A DNA stretch of 64,000 nt, from positions 31,478-95,477 of the forward strand of contig NZ_SMBP01000011.1 of assembly GCF_004341945.1 (NCBI RefSeq). The letters are read 5' to 3'. Positions within the stretch are counted from its first letter, which is position 1; each line of letters begins with the position of its first letter. Origin of the DNA: Longicatena caecimuris. Its GTDB lineage: Bacteria; Bacillota_I; Bacilli_A; Erysipelotrichales; Erysipelotrichaceae. This document shows, in pieces, positions 58,956 through 64,000 of this stretch. Made by a program: the position numbers and the translations under genes. The notes under the pieces were generated by a model, which worked only from the letters and a program-made list of their open reading frames with translations, made no database searches and had not been told where the DNA came from.

Positions 58956-59462
58956 ATGGCTACACAATATGTAATTAAACGAGGTGACCTCGGTATCGGT
59001 GTGAACAAACTGCAGGCATATCTGAATATGATGCAACAACGGAATCTAATTTCTACCGTGAATAAACAAGATGGTGTCTTTGGCCCATTAACAGAAACAG
59101 CCGTACGGGAATGGCAACGTTATGCCGGCTTACCAATTGATGGTATTATCAATTATAATACCTGGAATTCTCTTGTCGATAAGCTTCGTGAATTAGGTGT
59201 CGTCACCAATATTCCGGTTGCCAATCGTGGTTTTTATTTATCCAGCGGTCAACAAGGACTTTCCGTATTTAAAATGCAAGAATACCTCAATGAAATTGCA
59301 GCCACCAATAAATGTCTGCGTCCGATTCCGGTAGATGGCATCTATGGACCAAGAACCGTCGCTGCTGTACAGCAATATCAGTATTTATATGATTTAAATG
59401 TCGATGGTGTCATCGGTAGCATGACCTGGGATAGCATCATCAATGAGCGTAATAAGCTCTAA
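58956..59462 (+). CDS. Protein with two peptidoglycan-binding domains
   Basis: The 168-residue protein consists almost entirely of two PG_binding_1-type repeats. Repeat 1 (about 9-73) reads GDLGIGVNKLQAYL ... DGVFGPLTETAVREWQ ... DGIINYNTWNSL. Repeat 2 (about 97-164) reads GQQGLSVFKMQEYL ... DGIYGPRTVAAVQQYQ ... DGVIGSMTWDSI. No signal peptide, membrane helix or catalytic domain is visible, so export is unexplained. A good GGAGATG ribosome site precedes the ATG. Confidence 0.88.
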   Translation: MATQYVIKRGDLGIGVNKLQAYLNMMQQRNLISTVNKQDGVFGPLTETAVREWQRYAGLPIDGIINYNTWNSLVDKLRELGVVTNIPVANRGFYLSSGQQGLSVFKMQEYLNEIAATNKCLRPIPVDGIYGPRTVAAVQQYQYLYDLNVDGVIGSMTWDSIINERNKL

Positions 59463-59477
59463 CCTTTACAAACGTAT

Positions 59478-59513
59478 AAAAAAAGAAGACATCCCCTTGC
59501 AAAGATATCTTCC
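59478..59513 (-). terminator. Terminator between convergent genes
   Basis: On the minus strand GAAGATATC and GATGTCTTC form a stem with one mismatch, followed by seven T residues, ending the membrane-protein gene at 59520. It may also act on the plus-strand gene. Confidence 0.72.
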
Positions 59514-59519
59514 ATAAGT

Positions 59520-60179
59520 TTATGAATAACGCACAGGACGATCAAACTCAAGTACATCGTCCTCTACATAATGCTCAATTGCTGCAGTTTGATTCTTCTG
59601 AAACATATCCGGTAAGCGACGCTTTTGTAGGATATAGTTCAATAAACCAATCAAAGCAGCATTTATAAGTGACATTAAAAAATTCAATTTTAAAACAAGG
59701 ATAAAGATTAAAAGGATAATAACAACTAAACCAGCAGTAATTAACAACAAACGTTTACTGATGAAGTTATATGTATCTTCCAAAAAATCCGTGTAACGCT
59801 CAATAAACTCAAGCATTTCTTCCGGTATCGTATAAGGAATCATATCCAAAAAACGCGGACGTTTTTTCTTAGGATTTTCATAGCATTCCTTAATTTTCAG
59901 CATGCGCATGGCACAAAAGCGTGCAGCATTTTTATTTTCCTGCTGTTCATACTTCAGTCCTTCCATATACATAAGCTTCATATATTCTTCACTTGTTAAC
60001 TCATTTTCGGTATGCGTCAACAATTCTTTTAATCGTGCATCTAATCCGGCATCTACATGCTCATCCATAATTTTAAAATCCTGATAGATTTCATTCAACA
60101 CCGTTTCAAATTGAAAATCTACAGATTCCGCCGTTACTTCCTTTGTTTCTACGGCTTCTAAGGTTTCTTTTTGTTCCAT
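59520..60179 (-). CDS. Hypothetical membrane protein
   Basis: This 219-residue protein is not recognised. An acidic cytoplasmic-like N-terminal half (1-135) contains a helical stretch (LTSEEYMKLMYMEGLKYEQQ) that vaguely resembles a tetratricopeptide-type helix pair. Two closely spaced hydrophobic segments (about 144-164 and 166-184) follow, with a basic turn QKRR and an acidic tail. It is a single gene with its own terminator. Confidence 0.7.
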   Translation of the reverse strand: MEQKETLEAVETKEVTAESVDFQFETVLNEIYQDFKIMDEHVDAGLDARLKELLTHTENELTSEEYMKLMYMEGLKYEQQENKNAARFCAMRMLKIKECYENPKKKRPRFLDMIPYTIPEEMLEFIERYTDFLEDTYNFISKRLLLITAGLVVIILLIFILVLKLNFLMSLINAALIGLLNYILQKRRLPDMFQKNQTAAIEHYVEDDVLEFDRPVRYS

Positions 60180-60276
60180 GATATTCCTACTTTCTATTCT
60201 GTTAGTAATTATAGCATACCCTTTTCTGTTTGCGAAAGGATTTCATGAATTCTTTTCCTTCTGTTTTCATCTATGT

Positions 60277-60282
60277 TATACT
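60277..60282 (+). promoter_or_regulatory. -10 of the CEOS-like gene
   Basis: TGTTATACT is an extended -10. The predicted start near 60289 lies so close to ATG 60294 that the later ATG 60312 may be the real start. Confidence 0.45.
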
Positions 60283-60293
60283 AAGGATGCAAC

Positions 60294-61316
60294 ATGAAAG
60301 AAGATGATCTCATGAATACCGTAGGATTAATGATTCCGACAAAAGAACATGAACATCGCCGCGTTTTACGTCCATGCGACATCGCATCTATGAAACACAA
60401 GGAACAACTGTATCTCTGCCATGGCTATGGAGAGATATGCGGATTTTCAGATGAGGATTATCGAGCTAGTGGCGCTCATATAGATGATCCTAAAGAAGTG
60501 ATGAGAAAGCAAATCATCTGCGACCCAAAAATCGGAGATGCCAGCTATCTACAGGATCTGGCAGATGGCACGATTTTGTTTGGCTGGGTACATCCTGCCG
60601 AAACCAAAGAACGCGCAGAATTGCTGATGCGTAAAAAAATGAATGCCTTTGCCTGGGAAAACATGTATGAGGAAGGTCGTGCTGTTTTCTATAAAAACAG
60701 TGAATTGGCTGGCAAGGCTGCTGTTTTACATGCTTTTCAATTATACGGAACACTTCCTCAAGGGAAGAAAGTAGCAATCTTAGGAAATGGCAACACAGCA
60801 AAAGGAGCTATGCAAATATTGTATCAGCTAGGTGCTTATGTGGATGTTTATCCACGTAAGGCTGAACAAGCATTTCTTCATCATTTTCAGGAATATGATG
60901 TTATCATAAATTGTATTTTATGGGATGTTGAACGAAGTGATCACATTTTGTATCTCAGTGATCTAAAAAAGATGAAACCACATGCGATGATCATTGATGT
61001 TAGCTGCGATGCACATTGTGCCATTGAATCTTCTCAACCAACAACCTTTACCCATCCGGTGTATGAGATTGATGGGATATTGCATTATGCTGTTGATCAT
61101 ACACCTAGCTTGTTTCATCGAAGCTTCTTAGAGGATTGCGGACCGATCTGTGCACATTATCTGGATATCCTGATTGCAGATGGCAATGACCCTGTTTTAC
61201 AAGAAGCAAACATTCTGAAAGATGGTGTCTTTACCAATAACGACATCTTTGTTTATCTGCAGATGCTCGAAAATAACAACATCTTGTTTAAAAACAAGAT
61301 GGCTGAAAACGATTGA
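60294..61316 (+). CDS. N5-(carboxyethyl)ornithine synthase-like enzyme
   Basis: This member of the alanine dehydrogenase/PNT-type family has 340 residues and most resembles Lactococcus N5-(carboxyethyl)ornithine synthase. That enzyme reductively condenses pyruvate with ornithine or lysine using NADPH. Matching stretches are ELAGKAAVLHAFQLYG (about 137-152), nucleotide site VAILGNGNTAKGA (about 159-171), YDVIINCILWDV, MIIDVSCDAH and HYAVDHTPSLF. The extra N-terminal residues may not be translated; ATG 60312 is an alternative. An inverted repeat, CATCTTGTTT/AAACAAGATG, lies inside the final codons. Confidence 0.75.
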   Translation: MKEDDLMNTVGLMIPTKEHEHRRVLRPCDIASMKHKEQLYLCHGYGEICGFSDEDYRASGAHIDDPKEVMRKQIICDPKIGDASYLQDLADGTILFGWVHPAETKERAELLMRKKMNAFAWENMYEEGRAVFYKNSELAGKAAVLHAFQLYGTLPQGKKVAILGNGNTAKGAMQILYQLGAYVDVYPRKAEQAFLHHFQEYDVIINCILWDVERSDHILYLSDLKKMKPHAMIIDVSCDAHCAIESSQPTTFTHPVYEIDGILHYAVDHTPSLFHRSFLEDCGPICAHYLDILIADGNDPVLQEANILKDGVFTNNDIFVYLQMLENNNILFKNKMAEND

Positions 61317-61479
61317 TTGCCAGCTAGTTTTGACATCATCCTTTGCTTAATAGCGGTAACATATACCAAATTGAATAAGATGATTAAGAAACCAGTGATA
61401 ACTGATGATATACCAGCTTAAGAAAAAAGCTGTAATACTAGTGGAAAATGAAAAGGGTATCCAAAATCTTTAGGGGTCT
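61317..61479. other. Intergenic flank of IS remnant
   Basis: AT-rich spacer with a CAGCTT/AAGCTG inverted repeat lacking a T run. A first TTTAGGGGTCT motif (61470-61480) abuts the IS remnant. No gene is seen. Confidence 0.4.
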
Positions 61480-61606
61480 GAAATTTAGGGGCAACTTTAG
61501 GGGTCTAGACTTTAGGGGGTTATTTCAAATGAGAAATAGGTGAATCTGCCTGTTTCTTTATTTATAATATTTCATGGTTATGCTCTCTGTTAAAAGGAGG
61601 TAACTC

Positions 61607-62169
61607 ATGGATTATTCTTATATTTTTAAATTGCTGAGCCTACCTGATGATGGCTCTATCAGTATTGATAATGTTGAAGTTGCTGGCGATACGAAATATG
61701 TCTATATTTCAAGACCGCCTATACCCACTTACTGCCCTAACTGCTCATGCAGGATGCTTCTAAAGGCATCTATAAGAGAAAAATCAAACACCCTATTTTA
61801 CAGGATTCTACCTGCATTATCTTTATCGTTAGCCAGAGAAAGTGGAAATGCACTAACTGTAAGACTTATGTCAATGAATCTTATCCTTTCTTCAAGCCAT
61901 ATAAACAATCTACTGATATTACACCTATGCTCATCCTAGAAGCTATGAAGGATCTCAGCCGTTCCTCTGCATCTATTGCCAGGCAGTTTCATCTTTCAGA
62001 TACGAAGATTCATGATATTTTCACTGCTTTCGTTGACTTGCCACGATTGAAACTTCCTGAATTTCTTTCTGTTGACGAAGTTCATATTGATATCTCTGAA
62101 AATAAGAAATATGCCAAAGCCTCAGGAAGAAATACACAGTTACAGAGGAAAAAAACGTGGCAACTATAA
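61607..62169 (+). pseudogene. ISL3-family transposase fragment, frameshifted and truncated
   Basis: The first frame, from ATG 61607, gives the N-terminal part up to the zinc ribbon CPNCSCRM. The sequence then continues in another frame as SKGIYKRKIKHPILQD, so a single-base indel lies near 61755-61765. The second frame has WKCTNCKTYV, a helix-turn-helix-like SIARQFHLSDTKIHDIF and LSVDEVHIDIS, the first Asp of the DDE domain. It ends at a stop soon after. The remaining catalytic domain is missing, so it is inactive. Confidence 0.82.
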
Positions 62170-62216
62170 AGTAAAAAACAATTAATAAATTGATAAAAAC
62201 AAATAGAGCATAACCT

Positions 62217-62266
62217 AAAAAGGGATCATATCATCAGCACTGTTTTTGCTGATTCCTTTTCTTTTT
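62217..62266 (+). terminator. Hairpin terminator inside the IS remnant
   Basis: AAAAAGG and CCTTTT flank ATCAGCA/TGCTGAT with an 7-base loop, followed by CTTTTT. It follows the transposase fragment. Confidence 0.6.
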
Positions 62267-62366
62267 AACTTTAGGGGTCTTAAATTCTTTGTTTGTTTCC
62301 TTCATCCCACTGAAGTTGCCCCCTAAATTTCTGGCGAAAAACCCTAAAAAATTTGATTACCCAATG

Positions 62367-62406
62367 AAAACACACCTAAGGAAGAAAAGCTCAGGTGTGT
62401 TTTTTA
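62367..62406. terminator. Bidirectional terminator
   Basis: AAAACACACCT pairs with AGGTGTGTTTTTT around a 15-base loop with partial inner pairing. It sits between the IS remnant and the surface-protein gene and can serve the minus-strand transcript. Confidence 0.75.
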
Positions 62407-62688
62407 TGTCAATCTTTACTATTCATTTTCTTTCTAACGTTTATAATTAAACGAAGAAAAATCCAATTTCATCAACCTCCCTTATTTATTATTCCATAAG
62501 GTAACTTTCTAAAACTCCTGCTTCCTGTGCAAAAGCTGATGCTGCTGATTAATAAGCATATACACCTTTTTATTAATGAGGATACCATATGCTGTAAATG
62601 AATCATTAAATGCTTCATAGGCTAATTTTTTTCATATTGTCAGCCTCCCAGAAAATGCTTAATTGTTATTTCAAGTCTTTATGTAATC
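62407..62688 (-). other. Region downstream of surface protein gene
   Basis: No convincing gene. On the minus strand a 48-codon frame (MKHLMIHLQHMVSSLIK...) without ribosome site is present. A 12-codon frame (MKLDFSSFNYKR) follows directly behind AAGGGAGG. They may be remnants of a decayed downstream gene. Confidence 0.4.
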
Positions 62689-64000
62689 TTATTTCATTTT
62701 TAATTTTCTTTTCTTAACAAAAATTAAGGACATGGCAATTATGGATGTAGAAACAAATACCAAATATAGTGAAACATTTGTAAAATCTCCTGTTTGTGGT
62801 GCCTTATTATTAGATGGAGTATACTCATCTTTTGGTTTTGTTGGCTCATCTGGTTTTTCAGGAGTGATTGGAGATTCTGGCACATGAGTATTTGTAATTA
62901 TGAAATCACCATTCTTATCAATCTCGGTTTTACTTGTATAACCATCAGAAATTGTTACTTCTTTAATAGAATAATTTATTTCTTTTCCTGATTCAAACTT
63001 TGGAAGATCTTTCCAAGAAGCACTCCAATTATTTTTTTCATTCAGTGTGAGCACTTCCCCGAAGGCCTTTCCATTAGCTAAAAGTTGTACCTTTACTTCA
63101 TTTGGTCGTATTCCATCTTGGTTATTACTATCATTCCAAATCTTCGCTACAGTTTTATGAATAAGTTTGACAGTATGTGTATTTGTTAAAATAAAGTTTC
63201 CATCCTTATCACTTTCTATCTTACTTTCATATCCAGAAATTGTATCTAGTTCTTTTATAGTATATTCAATTTCTTTTCCTGATTCATACTTTGGAAGATC
63301 TTTCCAAGAAGAACTCCAATTATTTTTTTCAATCAGTGTGAGCACTTCCCCGAAGGCCTTTCCATTAGCTAAAAGTTGTACCTTTACTTCATTTGGTCGT
63401 ATTCCATCTTGATTGTTACTATCATTCCAAATCTTCGCTACAGTTTTATTGATAAGTTCGACAGCATGTGTATTTGTTAAAATAAAGTTTCCATCCTTAT
63501 CACTTTCTATCTTACTTTCATATCCAGAAATTGTATCTAGTTCTTTTATAGTATATTCAATTTCTTTTCCTGATTCAAACTTTGGAAAATCTTTCCAAGA
63601 AGCACTCCAATTACTTTTTTCATTCAGTGTGAGCACTTCCCCGAAGGCCTTTCCGTTAGCTAAAAGTTGTACCTTTACTTCATTTGGTCGTATTCCATCT
63701 TGGTTATTACTATCATTCCAAATCTTCGCTACAGTTTTATTGATAAGTTCGACAGCATGTGTATTTGTTAAAATAAAGTTTCCATCCTTATCACTTTCTA
63801 TCTTACTTTCATATCCAGAAATTGTATTTAGTTCTTTTATAGTATATTCAATTTCTTTTCCTGATTCATACTTTGGAAGATCTTTCCAAGAAGAACTCCA
63901 ATTATTTTTTTCATTCAGTGTGAGCACTTCCCCGAAGGCCTTTCCATTAGCTAAAAGTTGTACCTTTACTTCATTTGGTCGTATTCCATCTTGATTGTTA
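62689..64000 (-). CDS. CnaB-repeat cell-wall-anchored surface protein, 5' end beyond window
   Basis: The visible 437 codons are the C-terminal part. Four near-identical CnaB repeats of 97 residues are present, the outermost cut by the window end. Each has TVAKIWNDSNNQDGIRP (isopeptide Lys), an IEYTIKEL strand with the catalytic-like Glu, and ILTNTH (Asn partner). After the last NTH comes a Pro/Glu-rich linker, then APQTGD, a hydrophobic helix and the tail KKRKLKMK, a sortase signal with Ala instead of Leu in LPXTG. The apparent start at 63927 is an internal GTG. Probable adhesin or pilin-like stalk. Confidence 0.9.
   Translation of the reverse strand, partial: NNQDGIRPNEVKVQLLANGKAFGEVLTLNEKNNWSSSWKDLPKYESGKEIEYTIKELNTISGYESKIESDKDGNFILTNTHAVELINKTVAKIWNDSNNQDGIRPNEVKVQLLANGKAFGEVLTLNEKSNWSASWKDFPKFESGKEIEYTIKELDTISGYESKIESDKDGNFILTNTHAVELINKTVAKIWNDSNNQDGIRPNEVKVQLLANGKAFGEVLTLIEKNNWSSSWKDLPKYESGKEIEYTIKELDTISGYESKIESDKDGNFILTNTHTVKLIHKTVAKIWNDSNNQDGIRPNEVKVQLLANGKAFGEVLTLNEKNNWSASWKDLPKFESGKEINYSIKEVTISDGYTSKTEIDKNGDFIITNTHVPESPITPEKPDEPTKPKDEYTPSNNKAPQTGDFTNVSLYLVFVSTSIIAMSLIFVKKRKLKMK
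62882..64000 (-). repeat. Tandem 291-bp coding repeats
   Basis: The motif CCCGAAGGCCTTTCC recurs near 63058, 63349, 63640 and 63931, an exact 291-bp period (97 codons). Copies differ at few positions (for example AATTATTT/AATTACTT and GATTCATAC/GATTCAAAC). The array continues past the window end. Confidence 0.92.

Larger units (their letters stand above)
61480..62331 (+). mobile_element. Decayed ISL3-family insertion element
   Basis: Imperfect inverted ends are GAAATTTAGGGGCAACTT (left, 61480-61497) and its complement AAGTTGCCCCCTAAATTTC (right, 62313-62331). The enclosed 850 bp carries a frameshifted, truncated ISL3-like transposase; intact elements are about 1.3-1.5 kb, so the 3' half of the transposase is deleted. 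TTTAGGGG recurs around the ends (near 61470, 61484, 61496, 61511 and 62271), perhaps as transposase-binding repeats. No target duplication was recognised. Confidence 0.7.

Noticed and set aside
62470..62640. 48-codon minus-strand frame
   Set aside because: No ribosome site, no recognisable family; kept only as part of the region description.
63413..63994. Plus-strand frame of 193 codons within the CnaB repeats
   Set aside because: It is the mirror image of a repetitive coding sequence and repeats with the same 291-bp period.
62882..64000. CRISPR-like repeat array
   Set aside because: The period is 291 bp with no unique spacers and the repeats are protein-coding.

Overview
The window is low-GC Gram-positive (Firmicutes) chromosome. 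It combines gmk next to rqcH, a class 1B PyrDB/PyrK dihydroorotate dehydrogenase, PyrR-type attenuation, a CpsB/CpsC/CpsD capsule system, cell-wall-anchored CnaB proteins and a glycyl radical enzyme. This fits an anaerobic gut bacterium, perhaps of the Erysipelotrichaceae; the family assignment is inference. No rRNA, tRNA or CRISPR was found.

Layout. (1) 1-3.7 kb: 3' part of gmk, rqcH (ribosome quality control) and ammonia-dependent asnA. (2) 3.8-10.3 kb, minus strand: branched-chain amino acid operon ilvA-ilvB-ilvN-ilvC-ilvD. Its leader encodes a 26-residue Ile/Val/Leu-rich peptide followed by mutually exclusive antiterminator and terminator hairpins. (3) 10.4-11.8 kb: a DUF815 ATPase. (4) 11.9-34.4 kb, minus strand: a 21-gene Wzx/Wzy-type capsule operon. 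It starts with a tyrosine phosphatase (cpsB), then a phosphoglycosyl transferase, UDP-L-FucNAc synthesis (capE/F/G), several glycosyltransferases, an acyltransferase, UDP-galactopyranose mutase and flippase. Next come a glycyl radical enzyme with its activase, more transferases including a probable galactofuranosyltransferase, a polymerase fused to a Wzz-like domain, cpsC, cpsD and an unknown gene. (5) 34.5-38.5 kb: DUF47 protein, S41 protease lipoprotein and a SirTM sirtuin/macrodomain pair. (6) 38.5-52.6 kb, minus strand: pyrimidine operon pyrB-pyrC-carA2-carB2-pyrK-pyrD-pyrF-pyrE-(terminator)-carA1-carB1, with a PyrR-type attenuator. It carries two full carbamoyl-phosphate synthetases, and the glutaminase subunit of one has lost its catalytic Cys and His. 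(7) 52.8-61.3 kb: exonuclease, adenosine deaminase plus a 31-residue membrane peptide, acetyltransferase, phosphoesterase, PfkB kinase, a CnaB membrane protein, a peptidoglycan-binding protein and an N5-(carboxyethyl)ornithine synthase-like enzyme. (8) 61.5-64 kb: a decayed ISL3-type element and the C-terminal part of a CnaB-repeat wall-anchored surface protein.

The strongest candidates for new biology are the glycyl radical enzyme/activase pair inside the capsule operon, the tandem carbamoyl-phosphate synthetases with one apparently glutaminase-dead CarA, and the leader-peptide attenuator on the ilv operon, a control more typical of enterobacteria than of Firmicutes. Start sites were moved from the longest reading frame wherever an upstream GTG overlapped the Shine-Dalgarno sequence.
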